NCBI GenBank assembly: GCA_002310215.1 | Contig: DBYR01000005.1 | Location: forward strand, 1 to 64,000 | From: Bacteroidales bacterium UBA1181 | GTDB lineage: Bacteria; Bacteroidota; Bacteroidia; Bacteroidales; Paludibacteraceae | DNA: 64,000 nt | Reading direction: 5' to 3' | Part shown: positions 33,501-43,473 of the stretch, in pieces | Position numbering within the stretch: the first letter of the stretch is position 1 | Layout of the letters: each line of letters starts with the position of its first letter | Translations under genes and position numbers: made by a program | Notes under the pieces: generated by a model | The model's database searches: none | Seen by the model: the letters and a program-made list of their open reading frames with translations, nothing else | Told to the model about the DNA's origin: nothing

Positions 33501-36500
33501 TGTATGTTTTGGCCTTCCATTGGGCAACGATTGTCATGTTCGAATCGCCCATCACAACAGGTAGGGTAGGCTCCCATCCTATGAAATCATATCCCTCTTT
33601 CTCTATAGGCTTCAGCCACGATTCATGAATTGTTTCTTTGAATGAGATAACAAGGCTATCCACGATTGAGTCGTCACTCATCACATAGAGCATGTATTTG
33701 TTCTTCCCATACAAAGGGGAGAAGGAGGTATCGCTCGTCACCACCACTTCGCGAGGATTGATCGTGTCACCATCGTTCCATGAGATGAAATGGTATCCGT
33801 TGAAAGGATTGGCCGTCAAGGTGACGGTGTCCTCATAGGCCACAGGGTTCGCAAAATCCGTTGTGGTATATCCTCCTGCCGACATTGAATCGACGGTGAC
33901 GATGTATGCGCTCTTTGTCCATTGTGCTACGATTGTCATGTCCGAATCGCCCGCTACGACAGGGAGTGCAGGTGCCCAGCCCGTAAAGTAATGGCCTGCC
34001 TTGGAAAGTGCGACGTTGATTTTCGAATCGGTTATCGTTTCGCCATATACAATGGCTATCGAATCCAATGTCATACCGTCAGATACAACGGAAAGCACAT
34101 GTTGGTTAGGCTCGAAGCGAGGACTGAAGGATGTGTCGCTTGTCACCACCACCCTACGTGGGTTCGTCATATCCCCGTCATTCCATGAGGTGAAGTGATA
34201 ACCGACTGCGGAGAGGGCGTTCAGGACAACCGTGTCACCATAGGCGACAGGATTCGTGAAGTTAGTGTTAACCTTGCCTCCTTCCGTTAAGGAATCCACC
34301 TCCACGTTGAATAGCTTTATCTTCCATTGTGCCTCAACCGTCACGTCACCCGCACCCATCACGATAGGGAAGGCAGGCGACCAACCGTTGAAATCATATC
34401 CCTCCCTCTGAGGCGTCACGCTCAGCATAGCCTCAACAACCGTATCTCCGAACAAGACGGAGAGGGAGTCTAACGAGACACCACGGTCCATCACAAAGAT
34501 TTGGTACTGGTTTGGTTCAAAGGTGGCGGCGAAAGAGGTGTCGCCCGTCAACACGAAGGTGTACGGATTCTCAAGAATTGTATCGTTCCATGCCACAAAG
34601 TGGTAGCCTGTATTAGGCAAGGCCTCAACTGTCACGTCGGACTGATAGAGGTAAGTGCCCGAGCCCGTCACGGAACCCCTTGCCGTGTCGGCGGATGATG
34701 CGCTTACGATAAATTCGCCAGGTCCTGGTAGGATGATCACCTCTTGCGAGTCGGATGCCGCATAGTATTGCGATTCAGGGAATCTCACGTAGTAGGTGCC
34801 TGGAGCATATAGGGAGTCTGTACGAGTCACCATCGCATACGTCGGGGTATGCTCGTCACGCATCTCCATTTCGGTCGTCAAGCCTAATAACTGTCCGTCG
34901 TTGAGTCCAAGGATAGACTCGTTGACAGGAACGATGGTAGGAGCTTCCTGTGGAATTTTAGTAATCACCAAGAATCCTCTTGCTATGACGATTTCATAAT
35001 TATCTTCGATAGAATCGTTGGCATAGACGAATACCACCCTGTTCAGGACATGTCCTGGTTCGGTGATCTCTCCGGTCGCATGTGCGCTCACGAGATCCCC
35101 TTCGATGAAGCCATCGCCTATGACGAATACCGTGTCGTACCTCAGCGGCGTGCCATCATATACCTTGGTGCTGTCACCTGCGGCGAGTTGCACCTGACGT
35201 TTCCTGATAGCGCCTCTTAGTTGTTCTTCCTCAATCGCATAGTTGGCGATGTCATTGCCCATTAAGGAGAAGTTAACTATAATAGTCTTGCTACTACTTA
35301 CTTGCGCATTTTCGTAGTGGGCGTTCAACGAGGCAAGACGCACATCGTCATCCATTACGACACCCACCAGGGTGCTGTCCGTCTTCAAGGAGAGGACGGT
35401 ATCTGTTCCGTCATACGGTTTGATAGGATTGATGTCGTATGAAGCAAGTGTAACATATTTCTTGGAGACGGAGATGGACTCTCCACCCGAAGGAATTGCG
35501 AAACCACCTTCCGATGAGGTGAATTGCGCCAATAAAGTGTGCTCACCCGCAGGGATAACATACCCTGTGTCTACAGGAAGTCCGTCGACGAAGTAGATAA
35601 GTGTGCCCTCCACCGTCTGGTTAACCTCCACCAACGGATTCTTACCGACAATGGCCATGCCATAGACGGTGTCTTTCACACTCCAGGTGAAGGAGATTGC
35701 CGGTTCAAGGATATTACCCTTCACCGTATCCGGCTTCACGGTATAATTGGCGGCGTCCTGACCAGACAACCGATAAGTGACATAAACATCCGTACCGTCA
35801 CCGATCGTGTCGCTGGAGAAGTAGGACGATGATACGGAGACATTTACCACGTCCGGACTGATTACGGATTGCAATGTGCCTACAGCGGCCACAGCATCGA
35901 GTGTTCCGTCGTAGCTCTTATCCAAGATCGTTGTGCCCACCACCGTCAGTTGGAGCGGAAGAATCGTACCTTCCGACACATCTACGGAGTCTGACAAGTA
36001 ATAATTCATCGCATCCCCGCCTGTAAGGCTGTATACGGAGCGAATGGAGGATGCCTCCGTTGTGAAGGTATCATATTGGGCAACGATGGAGACTGAGACA
36101 TCCTCGTTTCCAACCACGCCGGAGAGGCTTTCGAGAGATACGGTCGCGTCCGTTGTGCGGTCGTATACCTTTGCCTTCGTCACATTAGGGGTGACGGTAA
36201 TCGGAGCCTTGCCGATAGTCATCTGCCAGCCTGTCAAGTCCACCTGCTCATAATTAGGATTATGGACGGAAATCTTGATGTCATAAACGCCCGCATTGAT
36301 TGGAGGGAATGTGTTCCATGCTGTGGAATCCGTACCCTCTGCCTTGTAGGAGATCGTGTAATCTACATCTTGGGTGAAGTGTAGAGCGGAGTCTGTATTG
36401 AAAGTGGCAGGATGACTCATCGCGTCATACGTGACGGAGGATTGCTGGAGTGTGAAGCTGGATGCGTCGATGCCGCTTGGAAGGATAACCCACACCAGAG

Positions 36501-39500
36501 AATCATTTTCCGGCAACTTGAAGTTACGGTTGTTCACACCGGTCGCACGCGCCACATATCTGCCCGCTTCGATGGCGGAGTCACCCGTATAGCCAGTCAC
36601 TTCGATGGCGGACACATGGATGTCCATCTCCACTGTGGCGGAAACCCCATGCTTCAATCCATCGTAGACGAATGTGTCAGGAGTGTTCCAGACAAGGATG
36701 GCTTCCCTTTTGTTGATTACGCCTTTATTGTAAACCGCTGTATTGTAGGCAAGCACGTAGTTGTCCTTGTCCGGTCCTGCCAATCCGTAGGTGATGCTCA
36801 CCTTTTTGTTGGTTCCTGCGGAGGCGTTGTTAAACTTGGCGGCTGTGGTGACCTCGATAGAGTCGCCAGGAGCCTTGAATGAGACCGCATTCACCTTTAC
36901 GGTAGCGGCATTACCTCCGTCAAATGTTTTTTCGAAGATGGTAGAGTCTGTGATGGATATGACCACAGGCAGGATTGAGAAGTTCACTTCATAGTCGGTG
37001 AATAGGAAATTACCGCCATCTTGTGACTTCACGGCGATGTGGGCGACATCGCTACCAACCTTCACATTGTTGTCGCAAACGATTTTATAATCCGACATCG
37101 GGTTCAATACGTTGCCATTCACGGTAATCGTGGCGGTCGGGCAATGCTCCATTCCGTCGTAGATGAACACGGTATCATCCCATACGATATCAGAAGGCAA
37201 GATGTCGATAGGCATAGGTGAAACTTTCAATTGGCCATACTGCAGATCCACCTGGTAATTGTCTTTGTCGAAGACCACGTTGAACGTGTTGTCACTCTTA
37301 CCCACATTGGTTTGCGAGCCAGAGAAGGTCACGGTGTAAGTGTCGCCCGGCAAAACCTGCGAGGAATCCACGATGAATGCGGTCTCGCATGTCAATGGTG
37401 TGCCGTCGTATATCTTTTCGCATGAATCGGATCGGAAGGTGACGGCTCTCTTCCCGATGGAGAAGTAGACCGTATCCCTGTCGAAGAAGTAAATTCCTCC
37501 ATTCTTTCGGGAGACGATCGCCATGGCTGAATCACCGGCATCCACATTGTTTTTATAATCAACGTAATAGTCTGAATCCGTCAGTATGTTTTCACCGACC
37601 TTCACAACCACGCCTGGTTCGTGGGCGGTTTGGTCGTATGTGAACGAAACGTTCTCGACGGTAACATCCGCATTCATAAGCATAGGCAAGATATACCAGT
37701 TGAACGAAGCGTCGTCAGGAAGAGTATAATTCGTATTGTTCAAAGACAAAGCCCTGGCCACATAGCTACCGATCTCCGTGGCCTCGTTTCCTCTATAGGA
37801 TTCTACAGCCACCACATCCGTGCCGATCGCATTCGTCACAGTAGCCTCCACACGCTTTGGTGTTCCGTCATAGGCTATTTGGGCCTCCCCGTTCCACACG
37901 AGGGTTGCCACCAAAGGAGAGATTTCCCCATACGGGTATGTCTCATGATTCACACTTAAACGATAGTTGTCTTTGTCCGCACCGATTAGCGCATAGGAGA
38001 TTTCCACATCCTTGTTCGTTCCCGCATTGGCGTCGGCGAACGAGGCGGTCACTTCCACGTCCACATCGTCGCCCGATACTAAGCCGGTGATTCCGTTCAC
38101 CGTGACCGTGGCGGATGTTGTGCCATCGTATGTTTTCGAAGCGACGCTCTTGTCCGTAATGGTAACGACCGCTGGTTGGATGGAGAAGTGTGCTTCATAA
38201 TCGCTGAAATCAAAGTTCCCGTGTTCTGCTTTTTTCACTGTCGCGACTGCGCTATTCTCGCCGACTGCCACGTTGTCAGCGCAGGATATCGTATAATCAT
38301 GGTCGGGGTCCAACTCCAATCTGTCCACTGTGATTGTGGCGGTCGGGCAATGCGCTTGGCCGTCATAAGGGAAGGAGGCGTCGCTCCAGGTGACATTCGC
38401 ATTGCTCAGTGTCACTTGCTTCGGCTTTACCGTCAGTGTGCCATACTGACGGGTTACGTTGTAGTCTCGCTCATCAATGGAGACCTGGAAGACATTGTCC
38501 ACCGTGCCTACATTCGTGAGAGAATCGGTATATTCTAAGGTGAATGATTCTCCCGCCGCCATTCCGTCACCCGTCACAGATTCGATCATGTGGCATGAAA
38601 GCGCTCTTCCGTTATATACTTGTTCGCAGGAAGAAGACTTAATCGTAATGGAACGTTTAGCGATGGAGAAGAATGCGGTATCCGTTTTGAATTGAATGCT
38701 GCTATTCTCTTTAGGCGAAATGATCACCATAGCGGAATCGCCCGCATGGATGTTGTTTTCATACTTCACGTCAAAGAAGTTCTCGTCCAGTGTGTATCCT
38801 ATCGCCGAAATTGTAGCGGATGGCCGATGCTCTGTACCTTCATACATATAATTGGTCTCCGACAGGTTGATGTCATAATCGCCTGTCCACATAAATGGTT
38901 CGACGGTCAGTTTCCCGTAGTTGGTCGTGACCACATAGTTGGCGAGCGTCACGCCTGGGGCCGGTGCATAGCTGAACGTATTGTCCACGCTACCCATTTC
39001 CGTGATGGTGGCAAAGTTGGAATAGACAAAGGCGTCCGATCCCGCGAAACTGCCTGCGATGACGTTGACGGTAGGGTTGGATAGAGGAGTTCCATCATAG
39101 GACTTCGTGGAGTCGGATGAGGAAATCGTAATCGGACGAGGGGTCACGACTAACGATCCGTACCGTACGGTGACATTGTAATTTTCGAGGGAGGTTCCTG
39201 CTGTCGCCGTATAAGAGAAGGTGTTATCAATCGTGTCAGCACCCGTCAGGCTCGCGAAATTATTGTAAGAGAATTGTTCCTCACCCAAGAAAGAGCCTGA
39301 TTCGACAGAAACAGTCGGCATGGAGAGTGCCTCCCCATCGTATGTCTTCTCGGCTGAGCCAGACACCAAAGTGATTGGACGAGGCAATACGTTGAAACGG
39401 ATGGACTTCACCTCTTCCACTAAGTAGTTTGATGAGGAAGGGGAGAACAGCAAGTCGATAGAATGCAGACCTGCCTGCAGGACTTCCGTCGTGTCGACCA

Positions 39501-42500
39501 GACCTGCCACGCTATCCCGCAAACTCCATGTACCCTCACAATCCGCGCCGTACGATAAAGCCTCAGACAACGGCGAACCGTAGTAGATATTATCCGCATA
39601 GGCGTATGCGTTGCTTGGGGTGATTTCATGATTCACCACACTGATATTGATTTTCACTGTCACTTGGTTCGACGCTCCCTTGTCATCCGTCAGTGTCATC
39701 GTCACGCTGTGCGGGAAGGTGCCAGCTGACCGCACATTCCCTGTCGCGCCTCCAACTGCGTTAAAGTATAGCTTCCCGTCGGTATAAGTGAAATAGGAGG
39801 AAGACATGTTAGAGATAGAGGCTGTCACCTCGTCGCCATCCGGATCACTGATAACCACAGGGAGCAGGTAGTCTGCGGTCTGACGCATTCTGACGGTGAT
39901 GGTCACTTCTTCAGGAGAGAGCGTAGGAGCTTGGTTCACCTTTATTGTCACTGTGATAGGCGTCACAACCGGTTCCCTCACTCCGTCGTCAACCGTTAGG
40001 TCGAAATGGGAGACTGTCTCAGTGGAAACGGGGCCGCCCACATAGTAGACGCTGTCGCCGGCCACTTCATACCAAGCGGCGTCACTGCCTGAAAGGGAGA
40101 GCGTGAGCGGATCACCATCCTCATCGCTGATGATGATAGGCAACCACGTCCGATTCCCGCTCCTATTGATGGTGACCGACGTTGGCGTTACGGCCGGCAA
40201 ATGGTTCGGCAAAACCTGTATATTGAAACGGGAGGTGTCCCTGCCTGGGATCAAGTCTGTCCCCTCATAGGATGTATTGCCCGTGAAGCCGTCCGAAACA
40301 GCATAATAGATATCAGGGACCATTCCGGCATACGAAGCATCTGCTGTGAACGTATATGAACCATCCGCGCCCATCTGAAATTCGCCACAGGTTTGTCCTT
40401 CTTTCAGAATGGTCATTGGCACGTCCAATGTTCCCATGACGCCGTTCACCATATAACCGCTCACGTTGATCTCGTCATTATCCACATCCTTGTCATTGTT
40501 CAAGAGATTGCCCGACACGCTTCTGCCCGCAGGCACGATCGTGTCGTTGGCGGAGGCGTCTGGTGCCGTGTTGAGCAGGAAGACAGACCTATTAGCCACC
40601 ATGACATTGTCGTTTTCTATTCCCTCGTACTCGTTCAGTGGGTTCAGTGGCATACCGTCCGATGCGAGATTCTTGGCATCCACCTCGAAGAAATCGCCAG
40701 GACGCATGATGAATCCGATCGGGCGCATGCTATTATGCGCCATGTGGGCGGTGGCGTAACCGGACACCCTCAAAGTGGCTTGTTTGCCATTCTTTAGAGA
40801 GATGAAGCCCAATCCGAACTCCGCGCTGGAAGGTTGGCGGGCCACTCTACAGGTTGGGTCGTCCGAATCCAACAGTTCGACGGATGTGGTGACGAATCCG
40901 CCCGTAGGGAACCATACACCCACCGACGCACTGTCCGCATCGGAGTCCACGATTACGGAATCCTCACCATATTTCACTTTGCCCATCGCCTTGTTCACAA
41001 CCTCCAGCGTGTAGGAGACGATTTCCCCGACATGTGCCACGTTGGTGTCGCAGGTGACGGATCTGATGCCCAAATCGATGTAACGTGAATAGGCGGAGAG
41101 GTTCTGCACGCCACGGCTGGCGCCTTGGGCGAATGTCCACGTGTCAATGATGCGGTTGTTACCCCTATTGCTATTTCTGTAGAGCCACTTGTGCCCTGGA
41201 GACTTGGTGCCCTCTGTCATTGACAGCGGGTCCTCGGCTGAGGATACCGTGCCGAGACCGGTCAGCGAGGAGTCGTCCCAATAGATGGAGTCACGCTCCA
41301 CTGCGGTCCACTCCGCATTCAGTTGGTTCAGCAGTAGTCCGTTTTTGTTGTTTTCCAGATCGAAGAAAGGGAAATGTATCTCGGCCGACTTCAACTTGCC
41401 GGCGAGGGAGATGTTCACGACAGGCACAGCCTTCCCGTTGCCGTCCAAACCGTCCCATTCTATCACATTCCTGCCTTTTTCGCAGTATCCTGATAATATC
41501 CTGTTCTCATAACCTGCACCGAAAATCATCTCAATAAGGAAATCGCCGGAAGCGTTCGCGTCGAAATGGATGTTAACTCCCTCAGGACCGAGCACGCCTT
41601 CCAACTGGCTCTCCTTGCCCACCAGACTGAGGTTGGAGATCAACGGGGCATCCTCTGCGTTGAGGCTCGTCAGCAACCATGTGGTCTCCACTTTCTTGCC
41701 ATATACGGCGCGGGCGGATGCTGGCAAGTCCGACGACGGGATGCAGAAGAATATCTTATGGGTCACGTCGTCCGTCGTCTTTTCTTCTCCCTCCACCATT
41801 CTCTTGCTCTCCATGTCTGGACGGCGCGGATCATAAATGGGAACCTTATTGTCGACGAAATGGCTATTCGAAAGGGAGGCGTCCACGCTCTTGTAGGAGG
41901 CGAATCCGCCATAGCAAGGTATCGCCTTGGAAGAGGAATAGTCCGCGTTGTCCGTGATCCAACCGAGCGGATCGGTCTGTATGCCCTTGTTGTTCGCGAA
42001 GAAGGTGGAGAAGTGTCCGTTTTGTCCGTTTGGCTTCACCTCATACAGGTAGCCGGTGTTCGTCAAGACATATAGGGTGGTGTACCACTCGCAGGAATAG
42101 TTGGTGTTTTGGTAGGAGGAAGGCATCATCAGGTTCAGCACGTTCGCGTAGACACGTCCCTTGATGAATGCGTCGTCCGCCTCATTGGAGACGGACACAT
42201 CAAATGCGTTGATATATGGTCGGTTAAGATTTTCCGTCCAGTTGTTTATTGTATGATTGGATGGAGTCTCTGTGTTGAAGTTCAGATTGGTGGTGGCGGC
42301 GACGAAATCGATTTCCCACACGCCTTCCTGGTCCGCACCGACAGTTATCTTGTAGGCGTCGTATCCGGCTGTCGAGCCGTTGATGTTCGGACCCGCCAAC
42401 TCTTCTGCTCGGTTGGCGATCAAACCGCCCCTGCGGATGTCCGTGACGCTCCCCTTGGTCCCGTCGGGAGCACGCCAGTCGATGCGTCCGTATGTCTCTT

Positions 42501-42831
42501 TCGTTGAGGTGGTCTTCACCACCATGGCGCTCGAAGCCATGTATATATGTTCACCCGCCTTGGCGTATACTTTTATCGTTCCATACGTAGGAAACGGGAC
42601 GGACGGATTCGGATCCGAGTTCCCTGAGGGTATTCCGCTCATGAGACAGGCTCGGTAAGCCCCGATAGGAATGTTCTGCGCTGTGGGGGTAGGTACCCCG
42701 TATCTCGAGAAATAATTTTCCGGGTACATGTCCTTGGAACCATCCGCACTAACATACTGAACATTAATCATCAAAAAAGACAAAACAACCGTTAGACAGA
42801 TGCCTCTCATCTGAAGTAAATGTTTCACCAT
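30523..42831 (-). CDS. Giant T9SS-secreted repeat protein (MBG/YDG and InlB-type repeats)
   Basis: About 4102 residues from the ATG at 42831 (MVKHLLQMRGICLTVVL, signal peptide); an upstream in-frame ATG at 42852 would add seven residues. Layout, N to C: a unique region of about 600 residues; Ig/cadherin-like modules with NDKDVDNDE and SDPDGDE calcium-type phrases (to about 1070); a long array of MBG/YDG-type modules marked by EKTYDGEALS, TKSYDGTPLS, EKIYDGTPLT and similar (about 1070-2700); eight composite InlB-type repeats (about 2705-3850); a unique part; and a T9SS type A sorting domain opening LSVYPNPTSDNATVEL. It should be exported, cross the outer membrane by T9SS and sit on the surface as a stalk or adhesin. 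Such domains are typical of adhesins; the ligand is unknown. No frameshift is seen across 12.3 kb. Confidence 0.9.
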   Translation of the reverse strand: MVKHLLQMRGICLTVVLSFLMINVQYVSADGSKDMYPENYFSRYGVPTPTAQNIPIGAYRACLMSGIPSGNSDPNPSVPFPTYGTIKVYAKAGEHIYMASSAMVVKTTSTKETYGRIDWRAPDGTKGSVTDIRRGGLIANRAEELAGPNINGSTAGYDAYKITVGADQEGVWEIDFVAATTNLNFNTETPSNHTINNWTENLNRPYINAFDVSVSNEADDAFIKGRVYANVLNLMMPSSYQNTNYSCEWYTTLYVLTNTGYLYEVKPNGQNGHFSTFFANNKGIQTDPLGWITDNADYSSSKAIPCYGGFASYKSVDASLSNSHFVDNKVPIYDPRRPDMESKRMVEGEEKTTDDVTHKIFFCIPSSDLPASARAVYGKKVETTWLLTSLNAEDAPLISNLSLVGKESQLEGVLGPEGVNIHFDANASGDFLIEMIFGAGYENRILSGYCEKGRNVIEWDGLDGNGKAVPVVNISLAGKLKSAEIHFPFFDLENNKNGLLLNQLNAEWTAVERDSIYWDDSSLTGLGTVSSAEDPLSMTEGTKSPGHKWLYRNSNRGNNRIIDTWTFAQGASRGVQNLSAYSRYIDLGIRSVTCDTNVAHVGEIVSYTLEVVNKAMGKVKYGEDSVIVDSDADSASVGVWFPTGGFVTTSVELLDSDDPTCRVARQPSSAEFGLGFISLKNGKQATLRVSGYATAHMAHNSMRPIGFIMRPGDFFEVDAKNLASDGMPLNPLNEYEGIENDNVMVANRSVFLLNTAPDASANDTIVPAGRSVSGNLLNNDKDVDNDEINVSGYMVNGVMGTLDVPMTILKEGQTCGEFQMGADGSYTFTADASYAGMVPDIYYAVSDGFTGNTSYEGTDLIPGRDTSRFNIQVLPNHLPAVTPTSVTINRSGNRTWLPIIISDEDGDPLTLSLSGSDAAWYEVAGDSVYYVGGPVSTETVSHFDLTVDDGVREPVVTPITVTIKVNQAPTLSPEEVTITVRMRQTADYLLPVVISDPDGDEVTASISNMSSSYFTYTDGKLYFNAVGGATGNVRSAGTFPHSVTMTLTDDKGASNQVTVKINISVVNHEITPSNAYAYADNIYYGSPLSEALSYGADCEGTWSLRDSVAGLVDTTEVLQAGLHSIDLLFSPSSSNYLVEEVKSIRFNVLPRPITLVSGSAEKTYDGEALSMPTVSVESGSFLGEEQFSYNNFASLTGADTIDNTFSYTATAGTSLENYNVTVRYGSLVVTPRPITISSSDSTKSYDGTPLSNPTVNVIAGSFAGSDAFVYSNFATITEMGSVDNTFSYAPAPGVTLANYVVTTNYGKLTVEPFMWTGDYDINLSETNYMYEGTEHRPSATISAIGYTLDENFFDVKYENNIHAGDSAMVIISPKENSSIQFKTDTAFFSIAKRSITIKSSSCEQVYNGRALSCHMIESVTGDGMAAGESFTLEYTDSLTNVGTVDNVFQVSIDERDYNVTRQYGTLTVKPKQVTLSNANVTWSDASFPYDGQAHCPTATITVDRLELDPDHDYTISCADNVAVGENSAVATVKKAEHGNFDFSDYEAHFSIQPAVVTITDKSVASKTYDGTTSATVTVNGITGLVSGDDVDVEVTASFADANAGTNKDVEISYALIGADKDNYRLSVNHETYPYGEISPLVATLVWNGEAQIAYDGTPKRVEATVTNAIGTDVVAVESYRGNEATEIGSYVARALSLNNTNYTLPDDASFNWYILPMLMNADVTVENVSFTYDQTAHEPGVVVKVGENILTDSDYYVDYKNNVDAGDSAMAIVSRKNGGIYFFDRDTVYFSIGKRAVTFRSDSCEKIYDGTPLTCETAFIVDSSQVLPGDTYTVTFSGSQTNVGKSDNTFNVVFDKDNYQVDLQYGQLKVSPMPIDILPSDIVWDDTVFIYDGMEHCPTATITVNGNVLNPMSDYKIVCDNNVKVGSDVAHIAVKSQDGGNFLFTDYEVNFSILPVVISITDSTIFEKTFDGGNAATVKVNAVSFKAPGDSIEVTTAAKFNNASAGTNKKVSITYGLAGPDKDNYVLAYNTAVYNKGVINKREAILVWNTPDTFVYDGLKHGVSATVEMDIHVSAIEVTGYTGDSAIEAGRYVARATGVNNRNFKLPENDSLVWVILPSGIDASSFTLQQSSVTYDAMSHPATFNTDSALHFTQDVDYTISYKAEGTDSTAWNTFPPINAGVYDIKISVHNPNYEQVDLTGWQMTIGKAPITVTPNVTKAKVYDRTTDATVSLESLSGVVGNEDVSVSIVAQYDTFTTEASSIRSVYSLTGGDAMNYYLSDSVDVSEGTILPLQLTVVGTTILDKSYDGTLDAVAAVGTLQSVISPDVVNVSVSSSYFSSDTIGDGTDVYVTYRLSGQDAANYTVKPDTVKGNILEPAISFTWSVKDTVYGMAIVGKNPLVEVNQTVEGTLIYFVDGLPVDTGYVIPAGEHTLLAQFTSSEGGFAIPSGGESISVSKKYVTLASYDINPIKPYDGTDTVLSLKTDSTLVGVVMDDDVRLASLNAHYENAQVSSSKTIIVNFSLMGNDIANYAIEEEQLRGAIRKRQVQLAAGDSTKVYDGTPLRYDTVFVIGDGFIEGDLVSAHATGEITEPGHVLNRVVFVYANDSIEDNYEIVIARGFLVITKIPQEAPTIVPVNESILGLNDGQLLGLTTEMEMRDEHTPTYAMVTRTDSLYAPGTYYVRFPESQYYAASDSQEVIILPGPGEFIVSASSADTARGSVTGSGTYLYQSDVTVEALPNTGYHFVAWNDTILENPYTFVLTGDTSFAATFEPNQYQIFVMDRGVSLDSLSVLFGDTVVEAMLSVTPQREGYDFNGWSPAFPIVMGAGDVTVEAQWKIKLFNVEVDSLTEGGKVNTNFTNPVAYGDTVVLNALSAVGYHFTSWNDGDMTNPRRVVVTSDTSFSPRFEPNQHVLSVVSDGMTLDSIAIVYGETITDSKINVALSKAGHYFTGWAPALPVVAGDSDMTIVAQWTKSAYIVTVDSMSAGGYTTTDFANPVAYEDTVTLTANPFNGYHFISWNDGDTINPREVVVTSDTSFSPLYGKNKYMLYVMSDDSIVDSLVISFKETIHESWLKPIEKEGYDFIGWEPTLPVVMGDSNMTIVAQWKAKTYIVSVDSLTDKGTFVTYFTNPVSYGASVSLKAVPINGYHFVSWTDGTTLNPRKCTIHSDTFFAAIFEPNQYDVIVMSDSDTLRTVPVLFGDTVTTDLMGSSPEKEGHLFAGWSPVLPVVMGDSNMTVTAQWTKRMYIVSVDSLTVGGGVSTDFTNPVAYGDTVTLTAEPAEGYHFMTWDDGSEANPRQVVVASDTSFAPLFETNQYVVSVLSEGDTLKRFSISYGDTIVEAMLDVEPSSVGYDFVGWQPALPIVMGATDLTIEAQFQRKTIELTFDTLFENGSIITDFTNPVTYGDKITLTAEPAEGYHFVAWNDSVTTNPREVVVTSDTSLTPIFEPNLYHLIAMSEDTIVLTLPVHYGDTVQSSSVEVSLERTGYDFTGWLPNLPIVMEAGDMTIEAQWTKKTIELTLDTLFENGKVIADFQNPVTYGDTITLAVEPNEGYHFLSWADGDTLNPRQIVVVSDTSLTPIFMPNTYVFAALLDGDTLLKINVTYGDIITDSLVNIIPEKEGHDFIGWYPTLPIEVGASDLTLEAQWEKKRYHVVVTASANGTIDYTLGDSIPYGDTITFAAVPNEGFRFTSWTDGGRSNPRSVVVTSDTSFTASFSPNVYYVNVVNGDDTLAVLPHHFKDMILRKSLDSLNPTKIGHDFVAWDAEFPLSMPSHDTTITAIYTPKIFTVIAKINGNVGKVTGEGDYPYGTVVSLQAIPNEGFHFVKWGDGDTSSIISFTISSDTIASTLFAKDVDEMMVDTLIIPSFGYCPNTEDVIRYSLLNSEAPSEYRIIFSEEALQAGFADVDFTKINADNEVKVVIPDCPAGTYKASIQFKNAINSVTPFFDVDLRVNLSSDYITDIWQDVVSVINTENIFREYQWFHNDVRVGGATLPYYCEKKGLSGSYYLETVTTDGRQLRTCKKWFDNGTNTILSVYPNPTSDNATVELSVDNGSVHKLTVTNASGVIVHNTTFVGRKTQVSFRELPSGAYIVEVDGLTVKEIRK
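31270..34715 (-). repeat. Eight tandem 400-bp repeats in the giant gene
   Basis: Each unit encodes about 134 residues and joins two modules. The first is a divergent InlB B-repeat with NPVAYGDTVTL, GYHF.SW.DG and NPR.VVV.SDTSF. The second is a Flg_new/InlB-type module with EGYDF.GW.P.LP.VMG and ending MTI.AQW. Eight full units and a ninth partial one are present. Units 3-7 are the most alike, while unit 1 and units 8-9 are diverged, the usual pattern of expansion from the middle. Confidence 0.85.
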
Positions 42832-42930
42832 AATCGTATCTTTTATGCACATACCTTGTTTTTTTTTCTTTGCAGCAAGCCCCCATTTTGCTTCGTTTTA
42901 ACCTCATGAAACACGGAGGCAAAAAATTTG

Positions 42931-42938
42931 CAAATGTA
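42931..42938 (-). promoter_or_regulatory. Promoter -7 element of the giant gene
   Basis: Read on the minus strand: TACATTTG, an exact TAnnTTTG match, about 100 bp before the start codon. Confidence 0.55.
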
Positions 42939-43473
42939 AAGATAACAATTCATTTGAAATTTCAAACAGATATTTTAATATATTTTTACATATTTAAGTG
43001 CCTGATATGTTGATTCCTATGGATAATATGTCCACGAAAACATCAATCCACGGTCCAAAAACGTGCCTCGTTTAATCCAATTTCTTTAAAAAAAAGGCAG
43101 TTTTTCTACCATTTATTGTCGGCTGTGGGCTATGGAATCGTCGCTTGTAATGTCTCGACAAACACAGAAATGAATAGAGGGATTTGACCATATCAAAGCA
43201 TGCGAAAAAGGTGGTCCATACGGACAGCGCAATGGCTTGGGGCGTGTGGGAAGTAAGGGAAGCCCAATCGCCTAAACCTATCGTCATTAATGGTTACCGC
43301 ATCGTCTAAAAAATAGCCATAAATAGTGATTGTGCAGAAGGGAATAGGGTGGGAACTTTGCGCATGTGGAAAAAAGAAATTACATTTGTGATGCTGCCAG
43401 CGGCATGCCGAAAGGGATGTCGCAAGGTGTAAAGCAATGTCTTCAATATTTTTTCACACGAACAAGTACGGAA
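42939..43473. other. Intergenic region without a supported gene
   Basis: AT-rich near 42940-43120, then mixed. Short frames on both strands lack any family resemblance. A GGAACTTTG at 43352-43360 resembles a degenerate -7 element for the hemerythrin gene but lacks the TA. Nothing else stands out. Confidence 0.5.

Noticed and set aside
31270..34715. CRISPR array or other short-repeat locus
   Set aside because: The periodic DNA is an in-frame protein repeat of about 400 bp without spacers.
43072..43287. A 71-codon minus-strand frame in the gap before the hemerythrin gene
   Set aside because: No family resemblance, no promoter or start context, and composition unlike neighbouring genes.
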